64,000 nt of DNA from the NCBI GenBank assembly GCA_031551885.1, contig JAVBMX010000024.1:19515-83514 (forward strand), in the 5' to 3' direction. Origin of the DNA: Frigididesulfovibrio sp031551885 (GTDB lineage Bacteria; Desulfobacterota; Desulfovibrionia; Desulfovibrionales; Desulfovibrionaceae). Shown here in pieces: positions 35,402-43,867 of this stretch; the stretch's first letter is position 1, and each line of letters opens with the position of its first letter. Under the pieces are notes generated by a model, which did no database searches, was not told the origin of the DNA, and worked only from the letters and a program-made list of their open reading frames with translations. The position numbers and the translations under genes were made by a program.

Positions 35402-36305
35402 GGTGGCGCTTTCCGGTGGAAGGCAAATCCTCGTCGCCCTGGAAAAGCTGGGACACAATGCAACATTCTACGACCCGGTGGAAAACCTCGATGAACTCCC
35501 TTTCGTCGCCGCCGGCAAAGACTTCGCTTTCATCAACCTGCACGGCTCCCCCGGTGAAGACGGCCTAATCCAGGCCATGCTCGACCAACTCGGTATTCCC
35601 TATCAAGGCTCCGGTCCGGCCGGCTCCATGATGGCCCTGGACAAAGCCGCGGCCAAAGGCTTCTTCCGCGCCGCCGGTCTGCGCACCGCCGACTGGAAAC
35701 TGCTGGCCCGCAAACCCGCCGGCATCCCCGACCTTGGTTTTTCTTACCCCCTGTTCATCAAGGACAATACCGGCGGTTCCACCCTCGGCATGGAGCGCGT
35801 GCCCGACGCCGCCGCCCTGCCTGACGCCCTGGACCGCCTCTTTATCGCCCATACCGGAGCGCATTTGGTCGAACCTGAGGTCAAAGGAATAGAAATCACC
35901 TGCGGCGTGCTCGGGGAACTCGTGGACGGCCGTGAGGTTCCCGTGGCCTTACCGCCCATCCTGATCAAACCCAAAGCGACCGCCTCCGGTTTCTTCGATT
36001 ACGCCAGCAAATATTCCCCCGGCGGCGCCGAAGAACTTTGCCCGGCGCCCATCCCCGATGACATGACCAAGACAATCCAACATATGGCGGTCGTCGCGCA
36101 TACCTGTCTGGGGCTTTCCGGTTACAGCCGGGCCGACTTCCTCGTTCCCGAAGACGGCAAGCCGGTCATTCTGGAGACCAACACCCTGCCCGGCATGACC
36201 CCCACCAGCCTGATTCCCAAAGAAGCCGCCGCCGTCGGGCTCTCGTTCGAAGCCCTGATCCAGCGCCTGATCGATCTGGGCATGGCCCGCAAACGGGTGC
36301 AGTAA
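35358..36305 (+). CDS. ddl: D-alanine--D-alanine ligase
   Basis: ATP-dependent joining of two D-alanines for peptidoglycan precursors. It is a 315-residue ATP-grasp enzyme, start MNILLIAGGWSSEREVALSGG. HGSPGEDG near residue 56 and the C-terminal ETNTLPGMTPTSLIPKEA near residue 274 are diagnostic Ddl motifs. It begins inside the HD gene, in another frame, an unusually long overlap of 44 bases. It ends 230 bases from the convergent eutP-like gene. Confidence 0.94.
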   Translation: MNILLIAGGWSSEREVALSGGRQILVALEKLGHNATFYDPVENLDELPFVAAGKDFAFINLHGSPGEDGLIQAMLDQLGIPYQGSGPAGSMMALDKAAAKGFFRAAGLRTADWKLLARKPAGIPDLGFSYPLFIKDNTGGSTLGMERVPDAAALPDALDRLFIAHTGAHLVEPEVKGIEITCGVLGELVDGREVPVALPPILIKPKATASGFFDYASKYSPGGAEELCPAPIPDDMTKTIQHMAVVAHTCLGLSGYSRADFLVPEDGKPVILETNTLPGMTPTSLIPKEAAAVGLSFEALIQRLIDLGMARKRVQ

Positions 36306-36472
36306 GCGGGGCTCCGCCCCGAACCCCGTCGGGGGGAATGAGCCAGGACGACCAAGGCCAGCCGCCCATCGACACTCTCACGATGTGGCGAAGTCGTCTC
36401 ATCATGGCGCGGGCGGCACCCCGAGCCCCCTCAATGTGAAAACCCACGCGCTGCGTGGGTTTTCACATTGGG
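36305..36472. repeat. composite repeat and long palindrome between convergent ddl and eutP-like genes
   Basis: A GGGGCTCCGCCCC hairpin and a G-tract are followed by a roughly 80-base module (36342-36420) that recurs in reverse orientation in the microcompartment locus. Then comes an 18-bp perfect palindrome (36432-36449 with 36453-36470, three-base loop). Being between converging genes, the palindrome could act as a two-way terminator. Confidence 0.7.
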
Positions 36473-36531
36473 ACACGGAAGACTCACCCCCTCGCGGAGC
36501 TTCCCGGCGAGGAAAGCTTCTCCTAAAAAAA

Positions 36532-36954
36532 TCAACCCAACAACGCCCGCAAAGCTTCCAGGCCGTCCCCCGTTCGAGCGCTCACGCGGATGATGTCTTT
36601 GGCTCCGGCGTTGCCCAGCAGGCGCTCGGCCCGTTCCGGGTCGGCTCCTTCGGCATCCGTTTTGGAAACGATGCCGAGCAATTTGCGGTTGAAGGAGGCG
36701 ACGAATAGAGGCGGAAAAAGCGAGGCGCGGCGGGTCGCGTCCTGGATAAAGGCCACGATGTCGGCATCAGCCGAGGCGGTGATCAGGTAACGGTAAAAGC
36801 GCCGGTTTTCCAGAAACTCGCCCGGCGTGTTGATGAAGGGGCCGTGGAATTCCACGGACATGGGAAGGCGGGGAGGAAGTTCCTCGTCGAAGAGAGCGCG
36901 GATGAGCGAACGTTTGCCCGCGCCGGTTTCACCGACGAGCATCAGGCGCTTCAT
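36532..36954 (-). CDS. eutP: EutP/PduV-type small GTPase-like protein
   Basis: A 140-residue P-loop protein of the EutP/PduV family found in microcompartment loci, last gene of the minus-strand cluster. The P-loop is GETGAGKRSL near residue 8, and the base-specificity motif appears as SKTD near residue 98. A DxxG-type switch is weak (NTPGEF near residue 44 takes its place), as is usual in EutP. Proposed roles in this family are compartment positioning or metabolite kinase activity; which one applies here is unknown. Confidence 0.85.
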   Translation of the reverse strand: MKRLMLVGETGAGKRSLIRALFDEELPPRLPMSVEFHGPFINTPGEFLENRRFYRYLITASADADIVAFIQDATRRASLFPPLFVASFNRKLLGIVSKTDAEGADPERAERLLGNAGAKDIIRVSARTGDGLEALRALLG

Positions 36955-37044
36955 ACGCCCTCCGGCTTATAACAAGCATTGGGGCAGCTTGAGCAATAGG
37001 TGGTGGCCCGGTTTGGCGTCAGATGAGGAAGGCAAGTTTTTCGC

Positions 37045-37404
37045 TCACGACTTGGTCAGTTCGACGGAAGCGTAATGCAGCACTCCGTCAAAGTAATCGA
37101 GCACCGCCCGCAGCGCCGCTTCCACGCCGGCCACATCCCCGACCAGGAGCAGGGAGCCGCCGAAGCGGTCCAGAAAACCGATCTCCACGGGGGCGGCCTT
37201 GGTGGCGATATCGGCCGCGATGATCACGCCTTCGCTCGGGGTGATGGTCAGAATGCCAAGGGCATCGCCGCTTTCGTCGTCCAAGCCCAAACGCGTATGC
37301 AGCCCCTTCTGGGGCCTGGAAATCAGATGGGCCAGGGTAACCTGTTTGCCCGGCACATATTCCTGAATGACGCGCTGTCTGGGTGCGTCGGAAATCTTCG
37401 CCAT
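37045..37404 (-). CDS. EutS/PduU-like microcompartment shell protein
   Basis: A 119-residue circularly permuted BMC-domain protein (opening MAKISDAPRQRVIQEYVPGKQ, then LGILTITPSEGVIIAADIATKAA). The leading strand of about 15 residues forms the small barrel on the hexamer in EutS and PduU. The start at 37404 follows GGAGGTGG, a strong ribosome site; longer upstream reading is not supported. It would make curved or edge hexamers of the shell. Confidence 0.85.
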   Translation of the reverse strand: MAKISDAPRQRVIQEYVPGKQVTLAHLISRPQKGLHTRLGLDDESGDALGILTITPSEGVIIAADIATKAAPVEIGFLDRFGGSLLLVGDVAGVEAALRAVLDYFDGVLHYASVELTKS

Positions 37405-37828
37405 ATTCCACCTCCCGCAATCGGGACTACAATCTTGGTTCGGTTCGGCGTAACACACTGGTGCCGGCATTCTCTCTTGCTCAGACCAAATGCCACTTTC
37501 ACGCTCCCGCAAGACTACGGACGCGTTGTCGTTCCACTTATCCCATCCCGCTTGGGCGGGCTGCCGGGCTTGGAGCGTTTTCAACGCATTCCGGCCCGGT
37601 GCAGAGACGCTTCGGGCAACCGGCCGGGCCGGAATGCGGCGGGAAGGCGCAAACCGCGGTTCACCACACCGCGCTGTTAAGACCCCAAAAATCTTTCTTT
37701 GCCAAGGCGTTGTAGTGGCGACCTATCATGTATACCGCACGCGCACCATATCCCACTGAGGGGGTTCGGGGGGAATCATTCCCCCCGGCCGCCGGAGGCA
37801 TCATTTTCCATCTTCCCTTCTCCCCTCT
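37405..37828. repeat. 424-base gap with a dispersed 125-base element and a GC hairpin
   Basis: No gene. Positions 37575-37700 are a diverged reverse-complement copy of 25848-25975, including the hairpin formed by CATTCCGGCCCGG and CCGGGCCGGAATG. Positions 37756-37798 are a GC-hairpin repeat. The region separates the EutS-like gene from the upstream tandem shell gene and may hold an internal promoter, which I cannot identify. Confidence 0.65.
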
Positions 37829-38380
37829 CTACCGCAACTGCGCCTTCAACTCGGCGCTGGGGGAAGGAATGACCACGTGGCTGAGGACCGGACCGGCATC
37901 GCCCACACCGGCCACGCCTGCTTCCACCGACGACTTCACGGAGCCCACATCGCCGGTCATGAGCACAAAGGCTTTGCCGGCCAGACCGGCGGCGAAACGG
38001 ATTTCCATCAGGCTGACCGCGCCGGCTTTGGCTGCGGCGTCGGCGGCCAGGATGCACGAGGCTGTGGAACAGGTTTCGATGATCCCCAAGGCATTGACGG
38101 CGTCGACGATGCCCGTGCCGTTCAGGGCCGGGATGACGTCGCCGTGAACGTTGGGGATGATGAACCAGTCGATGAGCATTTCCCCGCCGATTTCGCGGCC
38201 CTTTTCCACGGCGTTGGTGACCGCGCCGGTGTCGCCGGTGACCACGGCCAGGTAACGCCCCGGACAGGTGGGCCGGGCCAGAACGAGTTCCACTTCCGCG
38301 GACTTGACCATTTCGTCGGCGGCATGCATGCCCATGGCGATGCTGTTCAGTTCAATGCAGCCGATAGTGCGTAGTTTCAT
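37829..38380 (-). CDS. tandem-domain BMC-T shell protein, PduT-like
   Basis: A 183-residue protein with two fused BMC domains. Domain 1 starts RTIGCIELNSIAMGMHAADEM. Domain 2 starts near residue 93 with ALGIIETCSTASCILAADAA. The two cysteines in ETCSTASC near the start of domain 2 lie where trimer-pore residues cluster, and PduT-type proteins bind an Fe-S cluster there. It sits directly downstream of the PduS-like gene, the same pairing as PduS-PduT, supporting electron transfer through the shell. The start at 38380 removes an implausible 53-residue extension that would overlap the upstream gene. Confidence 0.85.
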   Translation of the reverse strand: MKLRTIGCIELNSIAMGMHAADEMVKSAEVELVLARPTCPGRYLAVVTGDTGAVTNAVEKGREIGGEMLIDWFIIPNVHGDVIPALNGTGIVDAVNALGIIETCSTASCILAADAAAKAGAVSLMEIRFAAGLAGKAFVLMTGDVGSVKSSVEAGVAGVGDAGPVLSHVVIPSPSAELKAQLR

Positions 38381-38394
38381 TGTCGTGACCTGTT

Positions 38395-39717
38395 CTATGC
38401 TCTGATGGTTATCACGCCGTCCGCGACGGACTCGATTGTGCCGGTGATGGAGGCATGCACCCGCGCGCCCATGGCCTTTTCGGGAAGCTCCCCGATAAGA
38501 TCGCCCCGCTGCACTTTCGCCCCCGGCGACACGACGCAAACGGCCGGCACCCCGAGGTGTTGACGCAAAGAGATACGTACCAAGGAAGGCTCAAACCCGC
38601 CGGCGAAACCGGGGTGCGCGTCGTACCGGACCAGATCCAGACGCTGGAGCAACCGCTTGGTGGGAACACGGCGGGCGCCGCGGAACGGATTGGCTTTGGG
38701 AGCCGCGCCGGAACCTTCCCAGCGGATGCCTTCCTTCATGAGGCGCTGCTTGATCTGGGCGTTGACTTCGCGAGGGGATACCAGCATGGGGCAGGCGAAC
38801 TTTTCGCAGATGCCGCATTCGGAGCACAGCAGGGCCTCGCGGGCCACGGCAGCAGTGAAATCCTGCGACGCGAGCACGCGCATCAGCTTGTGCGGGTGCA
38901 GGGAATGGCCGAGCAGCTTGCGCGGGCACAGATCCGTGCACTGGGAACATTGGCAGCAGATGGTGTTGGTGATCCGCCGGACCCGATCCGGGTCCATGAT
39001 TTTACGAGCGACCACCGTATGTTCCGGGGCCAGAACGAGCAGACCGCTGGTGGTCTTGCCCACCGAAGCTTGGGCGACATCGGGCAGCACCCGGCCCATC
39101 ATGGGGCCGCCGTCCACCACCTTGTAGTCGGCAATGGTCGCGCCGCCGGCAAAGTTCAGAACATCCATGACCGGGGTGCCCACGGGAACCTTCACGACCA
39201 TGGGCTTGCGCACTTCGCCGCCCACAGTCAGATACCGATGGGTGACCGGTTTGCCGTCCAGGGCCAGGGCCACGTTGCACAGGGTTTCCACGTTGGCGAC
39301 CACGGCCCCGATCTGCAGGGGAATACCCCGCTCGGGAACGGTTCTGCCCAGCACCTCGTGGACCAGCACATGCTCGTCGCCGGCCGGATAAAAATCTTCC
39401 AGTTCAAAGACAGCGAGGCGTCCGTTTCCTTTGACCGCGTCGCGGGCCACCTTCAAGGCCTCGGTGTGCTTGCCTTTGAGGCAGATGACGCCCTTCTGCG
39501 CCCCGGTGCAGTCAAGGAGAGCCTCCAGGCCGCGCACCAGGGTGCCGATCTCGGCCTCCATGAGGTACGGGTCGCTCATGAGCAACGGTTCACAGGATGC
39601 GCCGTTGACCAGGACCGTATCAACCGTGGCGTCGGCCTTGACGTGCGTCGGCAAGCCCGCGCCGCCGGCTCCGACGACACCCGCGTCGCGTATGCTCGCA
39701 ATAATCCGCTCTCTCAT
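38395..39717 (-). CDS. PduS/RnfC-like Fe-S flavoprotein
   Basis: A 440-residue protein of the RnfC/PduS family. The N-terminal nucleotide/flavin motif is VGAGGAGLPTHVK near residue 18. Two [4Fe-4S] motifs lie in the middle: CCQCSQCTDLCP near residue 258 and CSECGICEKFACP near residue 302. A C-terminal barrel-sandwich-like domain (VVSPGAKVQRGDLIG) follows. PduS is a flavin/Fe-S cobalamin reductase in B12-dependent compartments; here the pathway needs no B12. A role in moving electrons from NADH out of the lumen through the neighbouring PduT-like protein is more likely. The start at 39717 is chosen because the extension upstream runs into repeat DNA. Confidence 0.88.
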   Translation of the reverse strand: MRERIIASIRDAGVVGAGGAGLPTHVKADATVDTVLVNGASCEPLLMSDPYLMEAEIGTLVRGLEALLDCTGAQKGVICLKGKHTEALKVARDAVKGNGRLAVFELEDFYPAGDEHVLVHEVLGRTVPERGIPLQIGAVVANVETLCNVALALDGKPVTHRYLTVGGEVRKPMVVKVPVGTPVMDVLNFAGGATIADYKVVDGGPMMGRVLPDVAQASVGKTTSGLLVLAPEHTVVARKIMDPDRVRRITNTICCQCSQCTDLCPRKLLGHSLHPHKLMRVLASQDFTAAVAREALLCSECGICEKFACPMLVSPREVNAQIKQRLMKEGIRWEGSGAAPKANPFRGARRVPTKRLLQRLDLVRYDAHPGFAGGFEPSLVRISLRQHLGVPAVCVVSPGAKVQRGDLIGELPEKAMGARVHASITGTIESVADGVITIRA

Positions 39718-39765
39718 CGTTCCGTTCCCTTCGGTTCCGACATCCGTCTCAATCAGACTTATTGG

Positions 39766-39990
39766 TGGGGCTGCCGCCCCACAAGCCCCGCCTGGGGGGA
39801 ATGATTCCCCCCAGACCCCCTCATTTCTCGGTAAACCCGTGCTTTGCACAGGTTACCGGCAATGGGGGTGCAGGTGCCGCACGTGCCGATGTGAGGTAAT
39901 CCTTTCACATCGCGGGAGTGCCGCTGAGGACCGCCCTTCGCAATTCTGGTTCAATCCCCTGCCAGGGGTACGGGGACGGAGTCCCCGAGG
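39766..39990. repeat. composite repeat downstream of the first BMC-H gene
   Basis: Order along the plus strand: a GC hairpin (39785-39815), a palindrome (about 39826-39862), then a roughly 80-base module (39873-39951) and a final GC hairpin. The 39873-39951 module is nearly the same as 43951-44029 and is a relative, in reverse, of parts of 36342-36420 and 47528-47605. Confidence 0.7.
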
Positions 39991-40003
39991 AATAGTCCGC
40001 AAC

Positions 40004-40288
40004 TTATTTTCCGGAAGCCTTTTTCGGCAGGATCAGTTCCACTTCATTGTGCGGGCGGGGGATCACGTGCACGCTGATCAGCTCGCCCACGTTTTTGGCC
40101 GCGGCGGCCCCGGCGTCAACGGCGGCTTTCACCGCGCCCACGTCGCCGCGAACCATCACGGTCACCAGACCGCCGCCCACCTGTTCGCGTCCGATCAGTT
40201 CGACGTTGGCGGCCTTGACCATGGCGTCGGCCGCTTCCACAGCTCCCACCAGTCCCTTGGTTTCAATCATGCCCAGTGCGCTCGTCAT
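40004..40288 (-). CDS. BMC-H hexameric shell protein, copy 1
   Basis: A 94-residue canonical PduA-type BMC protein: ALGMIETKGLVGAVEAADAM, then GDVGAVKAAVDAGAAAAKNVGEL and the closing HVIPRPH. It is nearly identical to the shell protein at 44166-44450, differing mainly at both ends and at a few positions in ANVELIGREQVGG versus ANVTLMGRTQVGG. Such hexamers form the flat facets and let small substrates such as choline pass through the central pore. Confidence 0.93.
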   Translation of the reverse strand: MTSALGMIETKGLVGAVEAADAMVKAANVELIGREQVGGGLVTVMVRGDVGAVKAAVDAGAAAAKNVGELISVHVIPRPHNEVELILPKKASGK

Positions 40289-40351
40289 GGCGTACTCCTT
40301 ATCTCGGGCTTATGCCCTGTTGTTTGAGGGAACGATGTCCCCCCGCAATTT

Positions 40352-40705
40352 CTACAGATTATCCCTGATGGTCTGCACAGCCTGAAGACTCGCCGCCCGG
40401 AGGGCCGCAGGGTCCGAGATCCCGCATTCTTTTTGCAGCATCGCGGCCACGGACAGGAGCAGCCGCTCAAAATCCGCATTGCCGCCGAGGCAAACGTCGC
40501 CAAGTCCGCCGGAAGGCGCGGCCGAACCGTGCGCCCCACAGGTCGAGGAATTGGCGCACGAGCCGTGCACAATGGTCACATGCCGCTTGGCCAGCTCATC
40601 CTTGGCGCCGGGAGTCAGGATCATTCCGGCGTCGACATACATTTTCGCCTCGGACCGGCAGATAAACTCGTCCAAGTTGTCGACCTGCACCAATTGCTTC
40701 TTCAT
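40352..40705 (-). CDS. small microcompartment-locus protein with an LTPGAKDEL motif
   Basis: A 117-residue protein. The N-terminal half (EAKMYVDAGMILTPGAKDELAKRHV) resembles the segment shared by EutT/EutQ-like proteins of compartment loci. The middle is short and rich in Cys, Gly and Ser (CANSSTCGAHGSA), and the C-terminus is an amphipathic helix (LLLSVAAMLQKECG) followed by another. It lacks the catalytic parts of EutT or EutQ. Genes of this size occur in glycyl-radical compartment loci without assigned function. It lies four bases from the tandem BMC-T gene, so it is co-translated with shell genes. Confidence 0.7.
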   Translation of the reverse strand: MKKQLVQVDNLDEFICRSEAKMYVDAGMILTPGAKDELAKRHVTIVHGSCANSSTCGAHGSAAPSGGLGDVCLGGNADFERLLLSVAAMLQKECGISDPAALRAASLQAVQTIRDNL

Positions 40706-40708
40706 GCT

Positions 40709-41257
40709 TTACCTCACACCGACTGTTAAGGCCGCGACGACCGAGGCATCCGGCCGGGGCAGCACAACCGTTTCGACAAGTTTGTCGCCCAGGGCCGAAG
40801 TCGCCGCGTCCACGGCTTCCCGGACCGAGGCCACATCCCCGCCGAGCACAAAATACGATTTCCCGGTGATGCCCTGCCCCGTAACCAGACGCAGCAGGCG
40901 CACCCGCGAACGCTTCACGGCGGCATCGGCGGCGTTCACGCCGGCCGCGACCGTGCGGCATTCGACAATGCCCAAGGCGTCCCCGGCTTCGGCCGGGCAG
41001 CCCCGTTTCAGAGCGTCCAGAACCTGGTCGGACACATTGGAGATGACAAAGCTGCCCATCAGGCCCCGGCCGGAATCGCGGGCGAAGCCCACGGCCGTGC
41101 CCACGGCTTCGCGGTCGCCGGCGACGAAAATCAGGTAGCGGCCGGAACAGATGGTCGAGGCGCGGACCAAGTCGACCCGCGCGGCCTTGACCATGCCGTC
41201 GGCCAACTCCGCCCCGGCGGCGATGCTTTTGCTTTCTACAACGCCGAGCGTATCCAT
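40709..41257 (-). CDS. tandem-domain BMC-T shell protein
   Basis: A 182-residue protein with two BMC domains: MDTLGVVESKSIAAGAELAD at the start and ALGIVECRTVAAGVNAADAA near residue 92. It is a distinct paralog of the tandem proteins at 37829 and 51826. Trimers of this type form pseudohexamers, often with larger or gated pores. One base separates it from the BMC-P gene upstream. Confidence 0.88.
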   Translation of the reverse strand: MDTLGVVESKSIAAGAELADGMVKAARVDLVRASTICSGRYLIFVAGDREAVGTAVGFARDSGRGLMGSFVISNVSDQVLDALKRGCPAEAGDALGIVECRTVAAGVNAADAAVKRSRVRLLRLVTGQGITGKSYFVLGGDVASVREAVDAATSALGDKLVETVVLPRPDASVVAALTVGVR

Positions 41258-41258
41258 G

Positions 41259-41525
41259 TTATTCCGCCTTCACTTCGTCAAGGATGCCCACAATGGCGGC
41301 ATCCACGGGAGCTTCCGGATTCCGCAGGGCCGCGCGGGCCGAGCTGCCGAGCACCACGAGCACCCGCTCGCCGATACCGGCCCCGACGCAATCGACGGCC
41401 ACAAAACTTTCGTGGGAGTCGCCCGTGGCCGGGTCAATCCGCTGCACGACCATCAGCTTCGAGCCGCTGAGCCGGTCTTCTTTTTTTGTGGCCCACACAT
41501 TGCCGATCACCATGGCGATAATCAT
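41259..41525 (-). CDS. BMC-P pentameric vertex protein (EutN/CcmL type)
   Basis: An 88-residue protein with the EutN/CcmL pattern: start MIIAMVIGNVWATKKEDRL, KLMVVQRID, then DCVGAGIGERVLVVLGSSAR and AAIVGILDEV. Pentamers cap the shell vertices and are needed to close the polyhedron. It is the only vertex gene in the window. It is preceded, upstream, by a GC-hairpin repeat. Confidence 0.94.
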   Translation of the reverse strand: MIIAMVIGNVWATKKEDRLSGSKLMVVQRIDPATGDSHESFVAVDCVGAGIGERVLVVLGSSARAALRNPEAPVDAAIVGILDEVKAE

Positions 41526-41557
41526 GGGGCTGTCTCCTTGGAATCGTTACGTTTTGG

Positions 41558-41639
41558 TGGAGGGGCGCTGCCCCTCCAAACCTCCCGGCAGGGGAAATCA
41601 TTTCCCCTGCCGGGGGGTTTGGGGGACGGAGTCCCCCAA
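41558..41639. repeat. GC-hairpin repeat pair
   Basis: Three hairpins in a row: GGAGGGGCGCTGCCCCTCC, then CCCGGCAGGGG with CCCCTGCCGGG around an AAATCATTT loop, then GGGGGACGGAGTCCCCC. It fills the gap between the PduM-like and BMC-P genes. Confidence 0.7.
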
Positions 41640-41642
41640 TTA

Positions 41643-42245
41643 CTACTCTTTCTCCAACACAATGTTCAAATCGTGTGCGGTGTCGGCCGCCAAGGGCGTG
41701 ACCTTGGCCCCGGCCGGAAGCAGGAGCTTCAAGGCTCCGCTTTCCCGCGCCCGAAGCACGTCTTTTTCCGTGATCAAGGTTTCCCGCAGCCGGAGGGCAT
41801 CCGGCCGCTTGGGCTTCAATTCCGTCAATCCATAGGAAGCCAGGGTCTTTTCGTACGATTCGTACAGGGCATACAGCGCCGCCGGAGCCGTGTCGGCGAA
41901 GGCTCTGTGCCCGAACTCCAAAACTTCCACTTTTACCCCGGAAAGCAGCAGGCGCAAGGCTTCGACCTGGCGCGGACCGGAAGCCCGGCCGAGGGCGAGG
42001 TCGGCCATGTCCGAACAGCACAGCCGGGGCAGAACGCAACGGTCGGGGGCGCGGTCGGAGGCTTCGCCGAAAAACACGATCTCCGCGTCTCCGTCCAGGC
42101 GTTCGCGCACGGTCGCGGCCAGGGATTCGTCCCGCTCGGCCAGAACCAGCACGCGGGATCTTCCGGACTCGCCCCGAAGGCGTTCCAGAACATTCCGGGT
42201 AATTTCGCGAACCAGAGCTTCCCTATCCATGCGACTGCTTCCCAT
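41643..42245 (-). CDS. PduM-like microcompartment assembly protein
   Basis: A 200-residue protein. The N-terminus (MDREALVREITRNVLERL, preceded by five residues) is an amphipathic helix of the encapsulation-peptide kind. The C-terminus (ALKLLLPAGAKVTPLAADTAHDLNIVL) matches the ending of PduM-family proteins, which are structural parts needed for proper compartments. The middle (residues 30-120) resembles a small nucleotide-fold domain without clear catalytic residues. It lies between the vertex gene and eutJ. Confidence 0.65.
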   Translation of the reverse strand: MGSSRMDREALVREITRNVLERLRGESGRSRVLVLAERDESLAATVRERLDGDAEIVFFGEASDRAPDRCVLPRLCCSDMADLALGRASGPRQVEALRLLLSGVKVEVLEFGHRAFADTAPAALYALYESYEKTLASYGLTELKPKRPDALRLRETLITEKDVLRARESGALKLLLPAGAKVTPLAADTAHDLNIVLEKE

Positions 42246-42275
42246 TCTCTCGTTATGCGACGACGGGGCCGCGTC

Positions 42276-43094
42276 CTACAGGCAATTCAGAGCTATGCCC
42301 AAGGGCGTGACCAGGAAAGGATCGGCGGGCTTGAAGACCGGTTTGCCGATTTCCTTTTGCAGAATCGCTTCCATGCCGGTCAGCCGGCAGGTGCCGCCCA
42401 CCAGGTACACGGCCGAAATATCCCGGCCCCGGATATGGCGCTCGACGATGCCGGCCATCTTCTGGAGCACCGGAGCCACCAGGGGCAAAATTTCTTTGTG
42501 GCGGTCGGTCTGCTGCTTGAGGGTTTCCGCCTCTTCCAGGCCGATCCGGTAGTTGCCGGCCAGAACCAGGGTCAGATGGGTGCCGCCCGTGGCCTCGTCG
42601 GCCGTATAGACCACCCTGCCCTTTTCCAGAATGGAAAGCCCGGTGGTGCCGCCGCCGATATCCACGATCACCCCGTCGGAAATCCCCAGCACGGCGTTGG
42701 CGGCCGTGGGCTCGTCCAAAATATGGGTCACTTCCGGGCCTGCGGCCTCGACCACATATTTATGGGTCGCGCCTTCGCGCTCGCCGGTGCCGGGGGGCAC
42801 GGCAATGGCAGCGCGCTCAAGCTTCCGCCCCAGGCGTTCTTCCAGTTGCCGCACCAACCGGCGAACGATGTCGGTCGCGCCGGTGTAGTCCACCACCAGG
42901 CCGTCCTTGACCACCCGGGCGAACTCCAGGGCGCAGGCCGCGGGTTCTTTGCGGGCGTTCAAAACCACCACCACGATGTAGGCCGTGCCCAGGTCCACGC
43001 CCACGAACAGAGGTTCGTCGGTGCTCACCGGCACGGGGTTCGCGATGCAGGCCTCAAGGGCGGCGATCTTGTGGTCGACGGCGGCGAAATCCAC
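42276..43094 (-). CDS. eutJ: EutJ-like actin/Hsp70-fold protein
   Basis: A 272-residue protein of the actin/Hsp70 ATPase superfamily typical of ethanolamine and glycyl-radical compartment loci. Phosphate-1 motif VGVDLGTAYIVV near residue 31, phosphate-2 motif VIVDIGGGTTGLSI near residue 143 and adenosine motif VYLVGGTCRLTG near residue 228 are present. It is proposed to act as an assembly chaperone; biochemical proof in this family is thin. The gene lies five bases from pduL. Confidence 0.92.
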   Translation of the reverse strand: MDFAAVDHKIAALEACIANPVPVSTDEPLFVGVDLGTAYIVVVVLNARKEPAACALEFARVVKDGLVVDYTGATDIVRRLVRQLEERLGRKLERAAIAVPPGTGEREGATHKYVVEAAGPEVTHILDEPTAANAVLGISDGVIVDIGGGTTGLSILEKGRVVYTADEATGGTHLTLVLAGNYRIGLEEAETLKQQTDRHKEILPLVAPVLQKMAGIVERHIRGRDISAVYLVGGTCRLTGMEAILQKEIGKPVFKPADPFLVTPLGIALNCL

Positions 43095-43099
43095 GGAAA

Positions 43100-43771
43100 T
43101 TATCCTTTGCCCACGATGTGCCCGAGGGTGCCGGACTTCCAGCCGAAGCTGTTGCCTTCGTCCGAGTCGATGTGCAGGGCGAGCCGGAATTGGGGATGCA
43201 CCCGTACCAGCACGTCCTCAAGCACGATGGGCCGTTCGCCGTCCAGGCGCACCCGGACCAGGTCCTTGTCGGCCACGCAGAGCTTCACCGCATCTTCCGG
43301 GGACATGTGGATATGCCGGGAAGCGACAATCAGTCCCTCTTCCAGGCCCACGATGTTCATCTGCGAAGACAGGATGATTCCCGGCGTGCCGGATGTGTCG
43401 CCGGACTGACGCACCGGCGTCTCGATGCCGAGGATGCGGGCGTCGGTCTTGGAAATTTCCACTTGGGACACGCCGCGCGACGGCCCGAGGACGGCCACGT
43501 TGTCCATGACCCCCTTGGGGCCGATCAGGCGCACCCGTTCCTTGCACAGGAACTGCCCCGGCTGGGAAAGCTCCCGCACGGGCGTCAGGGGCGCGCCGAA
43601 CAGGGCCAAGGCGTCCTGCTCGCTCAGGTGGGCATGGCGGGCGGAAAGCTCCACCGGAATGCCCTCACCCGCGCCGGGACACGCGGAAACGGCCGGGCCA
43701 AGCCCGCTCATTTCCGTCACGACGTTGCGGACGATTCCTTCCAACATCTGTTTCAAAGCTTGTTCGTTCAT
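43100..43771 (-). CDS. pduL: phosphotransacylase
   Basis: Converts acetyl-CoA and phosphate to acetyl phosphate, recycling CoA inside the compartment. The 223-residue protein has the N-terminal amphipathic helix used for encapsulation (EQALKQMLEGIVRNVVTEM) and the two repeated zinc-binding beta-barrel signatures: VELSARHAHLSEQD near residue 46 and VASRHIHMSPEDA near residue 147. The start at 43771 (MNEQALKQ) is the best fit to family N-termini; an ATG 36 bases upstream is also possible. It partners with the aldehyde dehydrogenase at 44516-45961. Confidence 0.93.
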   Translation of the reverse strand: MNEQALKQMLEGIVRNVVTEMSGLGPAVSACPGAGEGIPVELSARHAHLSEQDALALFGAPLTPVRELSQPGQFLCKERVRLIGPKGVMDNVAVLGPSRGVSQVEISKTDARILGIETPVRQSGDTSGTPGIILSSQMNIVGLEEGLIVASRHIHMSPEDAVKLCVADKDLVRVRLDGERPIVLEDVLVRVHPQFRLALHIDSDEGNSFGWKSGTLGHIVGKG

Positions 43772-43867
43772 GCCGATTCCGCGCTTGTTGATTCCTGGGT
43801 TCCCCACCCGCCGCCGAGCAGATCACGACGGCGGGTGAAGCGCTTTTATAAGGCGGATCAAACCCAT

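Noticed and set aside
38381..38539. Longer start for the PduT-like shell protein
   Set aside because: The extra residues overlap the PduS-like gene and do not look like a BMC domain; the ATG at 38380 begins the canonical domain.
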